Positions 16,382 to 24,960 of a stretch of 49,037 nt of DNA are shown here, piece after piece. A model generated the notes under the pieces. It made no database searches and was not told the DNA's origin. It saw only the letters and a list, made by a program, of their open reading frames with translations. The position numbers and the translations under genes were made by a program. The stretch is from an uncultured Bacilli bacterium (GTDB lineage Bacteria; Bacillota_I; Bacilli_A; RF39; UBA660): contig CAJUCD010000011.1 of the NCBI GenBank assembly GCA_910585045.1, forward strand, positions 1-49,037, given 5' to 3'. Each line of letters opens with the position of its first letter. Position 1 is the stretch's first letter.

Positions 16382-17123
16382 ATTACTTACTATAAAAGAT
16401 CTTCATAAAGTTTATTATTCTAAAAATGCCGAAATAGAAGCTATTAAAAATATTACCTTTGACTTATACGAAGGAGAATTTATCTCTATTGTTGGTCCCT
16501 CAGGATGCGGTAAATCTACATTTTTAAACATACTAACTAAAATGGACAATCTAACAAGTGGCGAAATAATTTTTTCTAACCCTAATCTCAAATTTGGATA
16601 TATGCTCCAAAGTGACTCCCTTCTACCTTGGAAAACTGTTTTTGAAAATGCCATTTTAGGATTAGAAATTAAAAAAATTAAAAATAATACAAACCTAAAC
16701 TATGTTCATAAACTATTAAACACTTATGGTCTAAAAGACTTTAAAGATAAATATCCTCATGAATTATCAGGAGGTATGCGCCAACGTGTTGCTTTAATTA
16801 GAACTCTTGCTTTAAAACCAGATATTTTAATACTTGATGAGCCTTTTAGCCGTCTTGATTATCAATCAGCTTTAAAAGTTAGCGATGATGTCTATAATAT
16901 AATTAAAAAAGAAAAGAAAACTGCTATTATGGTTACTCATGATTTAGCATCAGCTATAAGCATTAGTGATCGTGTTATTGTTCTAAATAATCGCCCTAGC
17001 CTTGTTAAAAATATTTATGAAATAAAAAGAATTGAAAATCTTAGCCCTATCGAAAATAGAAAAGATAAAAATTTTGCTTACTATTATGATTTAATATGGA
17101 AGGATTTGAGTAACAATGAGTAA
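16371..17123 (+). CDS. ABC transporter ATP-binding protein (SsuB/TauB type)
   Basis: A 250-residue ATPase that powers the importer encoded on both sides. It has Walker A GPSGCGKST (about 43-51), the Q-loop near MLQSDSLLPW, the signature LSGGMRQR (about 134-141), Walker B ILILDEPFSRLD and the switch histidine in MVTHD. The LLPWKTV motif after the Q-loop is typical of nitrate/sulfonate/taurine-type importers. It overlaps the end of the binding-protein gene by 11 bases and has no clear ribosome site of its own, so translation is probably coupled. It overlaps the permease gene by 8 bases. Confidence 0.93.
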   Translation: MKNKLLTIKDLHKVYYSKNAEIEAIKNITFDLYEGEFISIVGPSGCGKSTFLNILTKMDNLTSGEIIFSNPNLKFGYMLQSDSLLPWKTVFENAILGLEIKKIKNNTNLNYVHKLLNTYGLKDFKDKYPHELSGGMRQRVALIRTLALKPDILILDEPFSRLDYQSALKVSDDVYNIIKKEKKTAIMVTHDLASAISISDRVIVLNNRPSLVKNIYEIKRIENLSPIENRKDKNFAYYYDLIWKDLSNNE

Positions 17124-17901
17124 AGAACACATCAAATATTTAAAAAAACTTAAAAAAGAAAAATATCTCATTATCTTCTTTCAATTTCTTATTTTAGCTA
17201 CTTTTATTATAAGTTGGGAATTTCTAAGTTCTAAAAAAATCATAAATCCTTTTATATTTTCATCACCTAGCAATATTATTAAAACTATCAATAGTTTATC
17301 TATAAACTACGATCTATTAAGTCATATTAATACCACTCTTTATGAAACTTTAATTGCATTTATTCTAGGCATTACTATTAGTTTTATAATAGCTATAATC
17401 TTATATGAATTTAAAATTTTAAATAAAATATTAGATCCCTATCTTACAATGTTAAATAGTTTACCTAAAGTCGCTTTAGGTCCACTAATAATTATTATTG
17501 CTGGAGCTAACACTAAATCTATTATTGTAATGGCTCTCTTAATTAATTTAATTGTAGGAATTATGAGCATATATAATGGCTTTAATAATATTGATCCAGA
17601 CTTAATCAAACTATTTAAAACTTTTAATGCAAATAAATTAGATACTCTATTTAAACTAACTATACCCGCTTCTTATAAAACTATCATTTCAAGTTTAAAA
17701 CTAAATATCTCAATGACTTTAATTGGTGTTATTATGGGAGAATTTCTTGTTAGTCAAAAAGGTTTAGGATATTTAATTATTTATGGTACTCAAGTCTTTA
17801 ATTTAAATATGGTTATGGCTGGCATAGTTCTATTAGTTATTATTTCATTTGTTTTATATAAAATTATTACAAAGATTGAAAAAAAGCTTCTTAAAAATTA
17901 A
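17116..17901 (+). CDS. ABC transporter permease (SsuC/TauC type)
   Basis: A 261-residue integral membrane permease with about six transmembrane helices. The cytoplasmic EAA-type coupling loop appears in the region FKTFNANKLDTLFKLTIPAS (about 173-192). An early LNSLPKVALGPLIIIIAG segment (about 113-130) is characteristic of BPD_transp_1 permeases of the SsuC/TauC/NrtB class. It begins inside the last codons of the ATPase gene and ends the three-gene operon at the terminator 17885-17912. With the ATPase and binding protein it forms a complete importer. Confidence 0.92.
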   Translation: MSKEHIKYLKKLKKEKYLIIFFQFLILATFIISWEFLSSKKIINPFIFSSPSNIIKTINSLSINYDLLSHINTTLYETLIAFILGITISFIIAIILYEFKILNKILDPYLTMLNSLPKVALGPLIIIIAGANTKSIIVMALLINLIVGIMSIYNGFNNIDPDLIKLFKTFNANKLDTLFKLTIPASYKTIISSLKLNISMTLIGVIMGEFLVSQKGLGYLIIYGTQVFNLNMVMAGIVLLVIISFVLYKIITKIEKKLLKN

Positions 17902-17912
17902 GAAGTTTTTTT
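17885..17912 (+). terminator. Terminator of the ABC transporter operon
   Basis: CTTCTTAA (17887-17894), a 3-base loop and TTAAGAAG (17898-17905) are followed by seven T. It overlaps the permease stop codon. Confidence 0.8.
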
Positions 17913-17919
17913 ATATATC

Positions 17920-17953
17920 AAAAATAATTCTAAAGTTTCTTCAAAAGAAACTT
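17920..17953 (-). terminator. Terminator of the first SDR gene
   Basis: The 9-bp perfect stem AAGTTTCTT/AAGAAACTT (17933-17941 with 17945-17953) is followed by a T-rich stretch on the minus strand, directly after the TAG stop. It faces the ABC operon terminator. Confidence 0.65.
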
Positions 17954-18874
17954 CTAATTCATTATTTGCCCTCCATTATTATGTAGAACTTGACCTGTAA
18001 CATAACTAGAATCATCACTAGCCAAATAAACAAAAGTTGGCGCCAATTCATAAGGCATAGCACCTCTAGCCATAGCGGCATCTGCTCCCAAAGAAGGAAT
18101 TTTTTCTTTAACCCAACAAGCTGGTTGTAAAGGTGTCCAAAAAAATCCTGGAGCAATAGCATTAACTCGAATATTTTTTAATGCCAAATTTCTTGCTAAA
18201 GCTCTAGTAAAACCTACAATTGCTCCTTTTGTTGTCACATAATCTATTAACTGTGGTTCTCCATAAAAAGTTGTAATAGAACTTAAATTTATAATTGAAG
18301 CACCACTTTTTAAATATGGCAAAACTTCTTTAGTTAAATAAAACATCCCATAAACATTAACTTTCATTGTATAATCAAACTGTTCATCACTTATATTATC
18401 TAAACAATCTTGTTGATATTGTACACCAGCATTATTTACTAATATATCAATTTTACCAAATTTTTTTAAAGTTTCTTTTACAATTAGCTTTGAAAACTCT
18501 CTATCTGTTAAATCACCTGCTATAAATAAACATTCTCCACCCATATTCTCAATATAATCTTTTGTGTTTTTGGCATCTATATGTTCATTATAATAAGGAA
18601 TAACCACTTTTGCTCCTTCTTTTACAAAAGCTATTGCAGCAGCTTTTCCAAGTCCACTATCACCACCTGTAATAATGGCAACTTTCCCTTTTAATTTATC
18701 GCTACCTTTATATTTTGGATTATCAAATACTGGTTTAGGATTCATTAAATACTCTCTACCAGGCTGAATTTCTTGTTCCTGTTCTGGAGCCATAATTTTA
18801 TATTTTTTAATTTGATATCCTACGTCATCATCATACTTATACGCTTGATTACCAAAAGTATAATCAAATTTCAT
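17954..18874 (-). CDS. Short-chain dehydrogenase, general-stress-protein-39 type
   Basis: A 306-residue SDR oxidoreductase. It has a 50-residue N-terminal extension holding the EYLMNPKP motif seen in the GSP39/YhdF/YhxC subgroup. The NAD(P)-binding TGGDSGLGKAAA then appears (about 69-80), followed by NNAGVQ, the catalytic serine in NLSSITTF and the YVTTK motif (about 217-221, Tyr and Lys). In B. subtilis this subgroup includes stress-induced proteins; substrates are poorly known. The start is the ATG with GGAGG upstream. It is the last gene of a minus-strand run following the HD, S66 and phosphodiesterase-type genes. Confidence 0.9.
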   Translation of the reverse strand: MKFDYTFGNQAYKYDDDVGYQIKKYKIMAPEQEQEIQPGREYLMNPKPVFDNPKYKGSDKLKGKVAIITGGDSGLGKAAAIAFVKEGAKVVIPYYNEHIDAKNTKDYIENMGGECLFIAGDLTDREFSKLIVKETLKKFGKIDILVNNAGVQYQQDCLDNISDEQFDYTMKVNVYGMFYLTKEVLPYLKSGASIINLSSITTFYGEPQLIDYVTTKGAIVGFTRALARNLALKNIRVNAIAPGFFWTPLQPACWVKEKIPSLGADAAMARGAMPYELAPTFVYLASDDSSYVTGQVLHNNGGQIMN

Positions 18875-18912
18875 ACATTACCTCCTACAATAATATATGA
18901 AATACCCATTTT

Positions 18913-19629
18913 TTAGTTAAAATCTACAACACATAAATCTGTTCGACCCAATTCTTCTCTAACTTTATTTGTTCTAGATACTATTCTATTAATAGAACAA
19001 TACTTATTTTTAAAAAGTTCTTCATTACATAATAGCTCACGCATTTCCTCTAAAAACTTTTTATAAACATTATCTTCCAAAAACATTCTTTCTGGTTCCA
19101 AAATACTATATCTTTTAGTTAAACGTTTAAAAGTAAAATCTAAGAATTCCTCAATTGTCATATCTGGTGTTCTTTCTTGTCCTACAAAAAAACTTCTTAT
19201 AAAGACAAGTTTTACACTAGTATTTTTATCTGCCGAAGAAATTAATTTACCATAAATACTTCGTGGATTATCTCGAAAAGAAGACCGATGGTCTAAAATA
19301 GCTTCTTTTATTATATTTCTTTCATCATTAGAGAAAAACTCTTTCATTTTTTCATCTTCCATAAATTTAGAAGCTGCAATTTGCTCATGAATTTCATGAT
19401 TAATATACTTACCTAAATCATGAAAAGAAGCCATAGCAAAAATCATATTATCATCTAGTTTCAAATCTAAATTTTCATTTAGCATAAAAGCTCTTCTAAT
19501 AACCTCTTTAATATGAAATATCCCATGCCCCAAATCATTTTTCAAATATTCAGGAAAAATATTTTCTTGAACATATTCTACTAATTTAGGATCAACTTTT
19601 TCTAAAAAATCTCTTAAACTTTTTTCCAT
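18913..19629 (-). CDS. HD-domain phosphohydrolase-like protein
   Basis: A 238-residue cytosolic protein with an HD metal-dependent hydrolase domain. Candidate ligands are H in GHGIFHIKEV (about 35-44), the HD pair in SFHDLGK (about 68-74), H in LDHRSS (about 112-117) and D in SADK. The family hydrolyses phosphate esters of nucleotides or related compounds, but no specific substrate can be read here. It starts nine bases before the end of the spacing to the S66 gene and is probably co-transcribed with it. The start ATG has AGGTATG upstream. Confidence 0.8.
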   Translation of the reverse strand: MEKSLRDFLEKVDPKLVEYVQENIFPEYLKNDLGHGIFHIKEVIRRAFMLNENLDLKLDDNMIFAMASFHDLGKYINHEIHEQIAASKFMEDEKMKEFFSNDERNIIKEAILDHRSSFRDNPRSIYGKLISSADKNTSVKLVFIRSFFVGQERTPDMTIEEFLDFTFKRLTKRYSILEPERMFLEDNVYKKFLEEMRELLCNEELFKNKYCSINRIVSRTNKVREELGRTDLCVVDFN

Positions 19630-19638
19630 ACAACATAC

Positions 19639-20652
19639 CTATTTTAAAGAAAAACTTACTTTACCTTTACCATATAAAGACTTAATATTTACTATTGCTC
19701 CATTTATAATTGTCATCTGTGGTGCCACATGACCAATATCAGCATTAACAATTATAGGAACGTTTAACTCGCTCAATGAATGCTTTATAGCATCTTTAAA
19801 ACTAATATCATAATAACTAGATTCTAAAGCACTACGACCAAAAATAATTCCTTTAGTATATTTAAACCATCCATTATCCTTAAACTTCCATAAAGTTCTA
19901 ATTAAACATTCACTTGTAAGTTCACAATTATCAAAATACCATATAATTCCATCATTTTTATAACGTTCTATAAATTCTTTCGTATTATCAAATCTTGTGC
20001 CAAATAATTCTGTTAAAATATCTATACATCCCCCAATAATTCTTCCTTCCATTTCTATTTTATCTTCACCATTTAAATTTTCCCACAAAACATCTTTATC
20101 TAAAACATAAGATTCATCCCCTGTAACATACTTTGTATGTCCACTTTCATATTTAATGAAGCTATTTTGTTCTACGATATTTCCTTTTAAAATTTCATGA
20201 CTATTAATTAAAGATTCATGCCAAGGATTCATTCCATAAGCTGTAAAATTATGACTATATAATGTTGCAATATCTAAATTAGTTGTAATTATAAATAAAA
20301 GCCCTGTTGGATCTGAATAACCTTGCAACCATTTTACATTATTTTTTATTTTATCAAAATCTACAAATGATAGCATTTCTAAAAGAAAATCGCCACCACC
20401 CACACATATTATAGCACTTACTTCTTTATCACTATATAAGCTTTCTAATTCCTGAGCTTGAATTTTACTATCATTACTTTTACCCTTTATACTTTTTCTA
20501 ACACTAGGTGTCTCTTTAACTAAAAAACCTAAACTTTTAAAATTATCTATAGCATAATTAAGTCTATTTATTTTTGGTATTTCACTTACACCATCAGAAG
20601 GTGCACAAACCCCTATTATATTGCCTTTACTAATAAAATTTGGATAAATCAT
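19639..20652 (-). CDS. S66 family peptidase (LD-carboxypeptidase/MccF type)
   Basis: A 337-residue serine peptidase of family S66, whose members cleave LD bonds of murein tetrapeptides (LdcA) or inactivate microcin C-like compounds (MccF). Visible landmarks are the IGVCAPSDG start, the ICVGGGD loop, the nucleophile serine in GYSDPT (about residue 113), a glutamate in NCELT and a histidine in ADIGHVAPQ. The GYSD and tryptophan-rich features (NPWHE) point slightly to the MccF side rather than LdcA. No signal peptide, so it is cytosolic. The start is the ATG at 20652, preceded by GGAGG; four upstream codons are dropped. Confidence 0.87.
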   Translation of the reverse strand: MIYPNFISKGNIIGVCAPSDGVSEIPKINRLNYAIDNFKSLGFLVKETPSVRKSIKGKSNDSKIQAQELESLYSDKEVSAIICVGGGDFLLEMLSFVDFDKIKNNVKWLQGYSDPTGLLFIITTNLDIATLYSHNFTAYGMNPWHESLINSHEILKGNIVEQNSFIKYESGHTKYVTGDESYVLDKDVLWENLNGEDKIEMEGRIIGGCIDILTELFGTRFDNTKEFIERYKNDGIIWYFDNCELTSECLIRTLWKFKDNGWFKYTKGIIFGRSALESSYYDISFKDAIKHSLSELNVPIIVNADIGHVAPQMTIINGAIVNIKSLYGKGKVSFSLK

Positions 20653-20670
20653 TTTAACCTCCAATTATGA

Positions 20671-21771
20671 TTATTTACAATTAAAAACTATTAATGGAAC
20701 TAAAACCTCATCTTCTGTTAAACCAGCATGAGTAGATACAAATTGTTTATCATTTTCATCCCATCTAAAATACTTATTACTTTTTGCTATCGCCATATAA
20801 TCTCCAAAAGATTCTCTAAATCTTATATGTTCTCTACCATCACCAAATAATTTCTTATCAATCACTTCTTCATGTGAAAATAACATAAAATATTCTTCAA
20901 AATATTTCTTAAATAATTTTAAAAACTCCTGCTTTTTATCTTCTTTAACATAAAAAGTACAAGCTCTTCCCTCAATTGCAATATCACGAACTAATAAATT
21001 TTTAATATCGGGATAATCACTAAGTGCAATCATATCAGAATTCATATGTCCATGGTCTGCTACAACTATTACAAGTGTATCTTGAAGATTTTCACATAAT
21101 TCTTGAGTTTTATTATTTATATCTTGAAAAATATTTTTAACTTCTTCGTTGTCTGTTCCTAGATTATGCATTGTATGGTCAGGTTCTTCATAATAAGCAT
21201 ATACAAATTGTCTTCCAGAATTTAAACATATTCCTTTGATTTTATTATGCATATCACATAAATCATTATAAGAAATTCCTCCATAAAGTGAAACATAACT
21301 AACATTAACTTTCGGCTCTAATAATTCCAATATAGATGTATAAGGATAATATTTCTTTGCTAAATTATAAGATGCTGCTAATTCCTCTGTTCCTTTTTTT
21401 ATATTTGTAAACATTGATGCAGTAATATCTTCTTCCTTATAGTACATATCCCAACCAAGCCAACCATGTTCACAAGGATTTAAACCTGACAATACACTTG
21501 TAGTAGATGCTACAGTTGTAGGAGGAAACACAGCATTAATATCCTTTATTTTATTTTTGATTAAAAAAGATTTTGAATCTAAATTCCTATTCATCAAATT
21601 AGAACCCATTCCATCATATAATATCAATACAACATTTTTATACTCTTTTTCATTTAAATAATCATCTAATTCCTTTAATGTTTCATGATAAGTTAAAACC
21701 CCAAAATATTTTAATATTGAATTAGTAACATTAGTTAAACAATTATTATAATTAGGAAACACTACTTTCAT
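20671..21771 (-). CDS. Alkaline-phosphatase-superfamily phosphodiesterase
   Basis: A 366-residue enzyme of the type I phosphodiesterase/nucleotide pyrophosphatase branch of the alkaline phosphatase superfamily. The two-metal site can be traced: D53 in LYDGMG, the nucleophile T85/T86 in PPTTVAST, the pair in EEPDHTMHNLG, DH in VADHGH and a late H in STHAGL. There is no signal peptide, so it acts in the cytosol. The substrate is not evident. It starts at the ATG with GGTGAT upstream and is followed after 18 bases by the S66 peptidase gene, suggesting one transcript. Confidence 0.87.
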   Translation of the reverse strand: MKVVFPNYNNCLTNVTNSILKYFGVLTYHETLKELDDYLNEKEYKNVVLILYDGMGSNLMNRNLDSKSFLIKNKIKDINAVFPPTTVASTTSVLSGLNPCEHGWLGWDMYYKEEDITASMFTNIKKGTEELAASYNLAKKYYPYTSILELLEPKVNVSYVSLYGGISYNDLCDMHNKIKGICLNSGRQFVYAYYEEPDHTMHNLGTDNEEVKNIFQDINNKTQELCENLQDTLVIVVADHGHMNSDMIALSDYPDIKNLLVRDIAIEGRACTFYVKEDKKQEFLKLFKKYFEEYFMLFSHEEVIDKKLFGDGREHIRFRESFGDYMAIAKSNKYFRWDENDKQFVSTHAGLTEDEVLVPLIVFNCK

Positions 21772-21796
21772 ACTATCACCACTTAAATTATAACAT

Positions 21797-21824
21797 CTAA
21801 AAAAAAGATAGTCTACACTATCTT
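21797..21824 (-). terminator. Terminator of the second SDR gene
   Basis: The 8-bp perfect stem AAGATAGT/ACTATCTT (21805-21812 with 21817-21824) with a 4-base loop is followed by eight T-rich bases on the minus strand. It overlaps the SDR stop. Confidence 0.8.
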
Positions 21825-22578
21825 AAGGTCTTAAACCTGAACCACCTTGTAAAGTTATTGTTTCACCACTTATATAAGAAGCTGCTGGACTAGCTAAAAA
21901 CAAACATACTCCTCCAATATCAGTTTTAGCATCTCCAAATCTCCCCATTGGAATACCTTTAATAGTTGCTTCATAAACATCAGGATATTCTTCTTTCCAA
22001 GCTTTTAATTGTTCAGTCATAACTAAAGGACAAACTATATTCACATTAATATTATCAGGACCCCATTCTGTAGCCGCTACTCTTGTAAGCCCTCTAATAC
22101 CCTCTTTTGATGCTGCATATGAAGATTGTCCAGGCTTGCCAAATAATCCTGCTCCACTAGCAAAATTAATAACTGACCCCTTACTTTCTTTTAAATAAGG
22201 ATAACATTCTCTCATGTAATGAAACGTTCCATATAGCCCACTATAAATAGCTAAATCAAAATCTTCATCAGTATGTTCCACAAGCATTTTTCCTGACTTA
22301 GAAGCTTGAGCATTATTAATAAGAACATCAATAGAACCAAATTTTTCAATCGTTAAATTAACCACTTTTTTAACTTCATCTTCATTTCTACCATCAGCAA
22401 TAACCGCAAGTACATCTACTTTGTATTTCTTTTCTAATTCTTTCTTAGCTTTATTTAAAGTATCAGTAGTTCTTCCAGTAATTACAATATTATAATTAGC
22501 TTCTGCAAACGCCTCACTAACTCCATAACCAATACCTTTTCCACCACCAGTAACTATTACTACTTTCCTTTTATCCAT
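21823..22578 (-). CDS. Short-chain dehydrogenase/reductase
   Basis: A 251-residue classical SDR. The cofactor motif TGGGKGIGYGV lies at about residues 9-19, NNAQAS stands in the NNAG position, NFASGAG has the catalytic serine and YAASK the tyrosine and lysine. The C-terminus GGSGLRP is like FabG/glucose dehydrogenase-type enzymes. In NNAQ the usual glycine is replaced by glutamine, seen in part of the family. The start is the ATG at 22578 with GAAGTGAT upstream; a longer reading would run into the nusG terminator. It is a single gene between terminators, with TTGTGT-18-TATAAT as a possible promoter. Confidence 0.88.
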   Translation of the reverse strand: MDKRKVVIVTGGGKGIGYGVSEAFAEANYNIVITGRTTDTLNKAKKELEKKYKVDVLAVIADGRNEDEVKKVVNLTIEKFGSIDVLINNAQASKSGKMLVEHTDEDFDLAIYSGLYGTFHYMRECYPYLKESKGSVINFASGAGLFGKPGQSSYAASKEGIRGLTRVAATEWGPDNINVNIVCPLVMTEQLKAWKEEYPDVYEATIKGIPMGRFGDAKTDIGGVCLFLASPAASYISGETITLQGGSGLRP

Positions 22579-22610
22579 CAATATCACTTCTTTCTCTAAA
22601 TTCATTATAA

Positions 22611-22639
22611 CAAAAAAAAGATGTATCACACAACATCTT
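22611..22639 (-). terminator. Terminator of secE-nusG
   Basis: AAGATGT (22618-22624) and ACATCTT (22633-22639) are followed by a T-run on the minus strand, 29 bases after the nusG stop. The T-run abuts the possible -10 of the next gene. Confidence 0.75.
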
Positions 22640-22667
22640 CTTATTTAAAATTTTATTAATTTTTCAC

Positions 22668-23201
22668 TTAACATTTATTAACTTGATAAACTTCAACTTC
22701 TACAGGAGTTTCTTGACCAAATAAATCGATTAAAACATTAAGTCTATTATTTTCTAAATCTATATTGTCTACTTTACCAATCATACCTTTAAATGGTCCA
22801 TCAACAATACTTACTTTATCTCCAATTGCAAGTTCTGACTCAATATTTACTCTACTCATACCCATATTAGCTAATATTTTATCTATTTCTTGAGGTAATA
22901 ATGGAGTAGGTTTAGCTCCTTTTCCTGAAGAACCTATAAAACCTGTAACTCCTGGTGTATTACGTACAATATACCAAGCTTCATCACTCATAACCATTTC
23001 TACTATAACATAGCCTGGAAACATCTTTTTCTTCTTTTCTTTTTTTACTCCTTCTTTTACTTCTACTTCTGTAGTTTCAGGAATAATTATTCTATAAATA
23101 TAATCTTGTAAGCCCATTGACTCTACTTTAGCTTCTAATTTTTCTTTAACTTTTGATTCATGTCCTGAATAAGTATTAACAACATACCATTCTTTTTCCA
23201 T
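22668..23201 (-). CDS. nusG: Transcription termination/antitermination factor NusG
   Basis: A 177-residue NusG that binds RNA polymerase and modulates pausing, termination and coupling to the ribosome. It has the NGN domain from WYVVNTYSGHE to WYIVRNTPGVTGF(I)G (about 5-95) and the KOW domain with VSIVDGPFKGMIGKV (about 128-142). It overlaps the secE stop by one base (TAATG), so the two are translationally coupled. In most Bacilli rplK-rplA follow; here a terminator follows instead, so the cluster is cut off from ribosomal protein genes. Confidence 0.96.
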   Translation of the reverse strand: MEKEWYVVNTYSGHESKVKEKLEAKVESMGLQDYIYRIIIPETTEVEVKEGVKKEKKKKMFPGYVIVEMVMSDEAWYIVRNTPGVTGFIGSSGKGAKPTPLLPQEIDKILANMGMSRVNIESELAIGDKVSIVDGPFKGMIGKVDNIDLENNRLNVLIDLFGQETPVEVEVYQVNKC

Positions 23202-23443
23202 TAATTTGCTACCCCCCTAATAAATGACATAATTAAACTCATTAAAATAAAGAATAATACTAATAAAATAACAAAAATAATTGTTGCCATTGTATATTTA
23301 AAAACTTCCTTTTTACTAGGCCATTTTACTTTACTAAGTTCATTTTTTACACCTTCAAAATAAGATTCCTTAGGTGCTTTCTTCTCATCTTTTTTCTTCG
23401 CTAATTTCTTTTTTGTTTTCTCTTCTTCTAAATTTTTAGCCAT
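23201..23443 (-). CDS. secE: Protein translocase subunit SecE
   Basis: An 80-residue single-span SecE. A highly charged lysine/glutamate-rich N-terminal part is followed by the conserved amphipathic VKNELSKVKWPSKKEV (about 33-48) and one transmembrane helix. It clamps the SecY channel. The start is the ATG at 23443 with GAGGTG upstream, three codons inside the longest reading. It directly precedes nusG with a one-base overlap. A candidate promoter overlaps the terminator hairpin of the upstream lipoprotein gene. Confidence 0.93.
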   Translation of the reverse strand: MAKNLEEEKTKKKLAKKKDEKKAPKESYFEGVKNELSKVKWPSKKEVFKYTMATIIFVILLVLFFILMSLIMSFIRGVAN

Positions 23444-23474
23444 AACTTTCACCTCAATATTTTTTGTAAATAAA

Positions 23475-23517
23475 AAACACTTTCGTGCTTCATCTATAAT
23501 TTATCACAAAAGTGTTT
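23475..23517 (-). terminator. Hairpin between the lipoprotein gene and secE
   Basis: Arms AAACACTTT (23475-23483) and AAAGTGTTT (23509-23517), extended by GTG/CAC after one mismatch, enclose a 17-base loop and are followed on the minus strand by a T-rich run. It should end the lipoprotein transcript. The candidate secE promoter (23498-23526) overlaps its arm and loop. Confidence 0.65.
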
Positions 23518-23526
23518 AAATTGCAA
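23498..23526 (-). promoter_or_regulatory. Possible secE-nusG promoter
   Basis: On the minus strand, TTGCAA (23521-23526), 17 bases and TAAATT (23498-23503). Each box deviates from consensus in two positions, so support is moderate. It is the only candidate I found ahead of secE. Confidence 0.4.
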
Positions 23527-23543
23527 GAATTTTTAACTAATAA

Positions 23544-24020
23544 TTATTTAAAATCTACGCTTTTTGCCCATTCAAGGAATAATGGTTCATAAGTATCTTT
23601 ATTCTTTTCATCACAAGCAAAGTTAAATAACCAGAATGCATCATCTGTTTTATACACACTAGCTAAATAAAAGAATTTCTTACCACTAGCTTCTTTCTCA
23701 TAAGTAAAATAATGTACTCCATCTTTTTCTTTTAATTCATAATTAGCTTTATTATTTTCAATAACAGCTTTTCCATAATCTTCAATTGAAGTATTTTCAT
23801 CAATATCAACAGCTGCTAAACTCTCAAAACTTTCCTTTAATCCTGACATTAAAGCTTTCTTACTTTCGTAATAAACTGTCATAGAAGCTAATTCTTTTTC
23901 AGTAAATCCTTTCTCCATTGTAATAGTAAAATGATCATTACTATATTCCTCTTTGGCTAATGAACAGCCACATACTAGTAATAATAAGCTTGCTACTAGT
24001 AAAATTGTTCTTTTCTTCAT
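23544..24020 (-). CDS. Small secreted lipoprotein, unknown function
   Basis: A 158-residue protein starting with KKR, a leucine-rich hydrophobic helix and the lipobox LVCGC, so the second cysteine is the likely lipidation site. The mature part (about 130 residues) is alpha/beta with FTITMEKGFTEKELASMTVYYES and a C-terminal LEWAKSVDF. It resembles small DUF-type lipoproteins of Firmicutes, but I cannot name a family. The start is the ATG at 24020 with GAGG upstream, not the GTG at 24044. It is a single gene ahead of secE-nusG, separated by a terminator. Confidence 0.75.
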   Translation of the reverse strand: MKKRTILLVASLLLLVCGCSLAKEEYSNDHFTITMEKGFTEKELASMTVYYESKKALMSGLKESFESLAAVDIDENTSIEDYGKAVIENNKANYELKEKDGVHYFTYEKEASGKKFFYLASVYKTDDAFWLFNFACDEKNKDTYEPLFLEWAKSVDFK

Positions 24021-24086
24021 ATCTAAAAACCTCAAACTTTCCACTTTAATTATAGTACAATTCCTAAAAAAAATCTATATCTTTTT

Positions 24087-24863
24087 TCACTTATCAAATA
24101 AATAACCTAAATAACCTCCTAATAATCCAAATAAAAGATTAAATAAATTAAAAGAGCTAAGTAAACTTTCCCCCAAAACAATAATTGATCCAGCCATAAA
24201 AGCAAAAACAAAAGAATATGTTTCATGTTTCTTGTATTTAAGTAAATAAGCCATAATATAACAAGTTACAATAATACCAAATATTAACCCTAAACTATAT
24301 ATAAAAAAATATAAACTAAAAGGGTTACCTAATACCGCTAATACAAACTGATATGATCCTAAAACCATAAATATTGCTGTGCCACTTATTCCTGGAACTA
24401 TGGAAGTAAAAGCGTCTATAACTCCCAAAAAAGCTATATACAAATAATTAAAAAATGAACCTGTAAATATAAAAGTATCTTTATTCTCACCTTTCAATAA
24501 AAATAACATAACCACAAAAGCTAAAATAAAAATTCCTATATTTTTAAAATTTATTTTCAAGTTTTTAGCAAAAGGTATTACAGTACCCAAAATTAGCCCT
24601 AAAAATAAATACATAGTTTCGTTATAATAATTATTAAGTAAAAACAAAATTAATTTACTAAATAAAATAATTGCCAAAAAAACACCTATGCCAAAATTAA
24701 CCAAATATTTAAAATTATTTTTTGGACTACTAAAAAAGTTAGTTATAGCGATAATAGTTTTTTCATAAACTCCTAAAGTCATTGCAAGCATAGAACCACT
24801 TACTCCAGGAATAATTTTTCCAATCCCAACAATAAAACCTTTTATAATAAGAATTATATTCAT
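24087..24863 (-). CDS. DUF368 membrane protein (PopT-type undecaprenyl-phosphate translocase)
   Basis: A 258-residue polytopic protein of the DUF368 family. The two inverted halves each carry the hallmark PGVSG / PGISG re-entrant motif: GKIIPGVSGSMLAMTLGVYE near residue 16 and SIVPGISGTAIFMVLGSY near 155. About eight hydrophobic segments are seen. DUF368 proteins (PopT) have recently been shown to recycle undecaprenyl phosphate across the membrane for cell-wall synthesis; I apply that by family. The start is the ATG with GGTGAT upstream. It lies between terminators and is probably monocistronic. Confidence 0.9.
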   Translation of the reverse strand: MNIILIIKGFIVGIGKIIPGVSGSMLAMTLGVYEKTIIAITNFFSSPKNNFKYLVNFGIGVFLAIILFSKLILFLLNNYYNETMYLFLGLILGTVIPFAKNLKINFKNIGIFILAFVVMLFLLKGENKDTFIFTGSFFNYLYIAFLGVIDAFTSIVPGISGTAIFMVLGSYQFVLAVLGNPFSLYFFIYSLGLIFGIIVTCYIMAYLLKYKKHETYSFVFAFMAGSIIVLGESLLSSFNLFNLLFGLLGGYLGYLFDK

Positions 24864-24914
24864 TTAATCACCAATAAATTATATGAAAACACACTATTAA
24901 TTTTATCTAAATAT

Positions 24915-24950
24915 TAAAAAAGTGAATACAAACTATTTATATTCACTCTT
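24915..24950 (-). terminator. Terminator of the giant surface-protein gene
   Basis: The perfect 8-bp stem AGTGAATA/TATTCACT (24921-24928 with 24940-24947) is followed by T-rich sequence on the minus strand, about 14 bases after the stop at 24961. Confidence 0.75.
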
Positions 24951-24960
24951 TCTAATTCAA

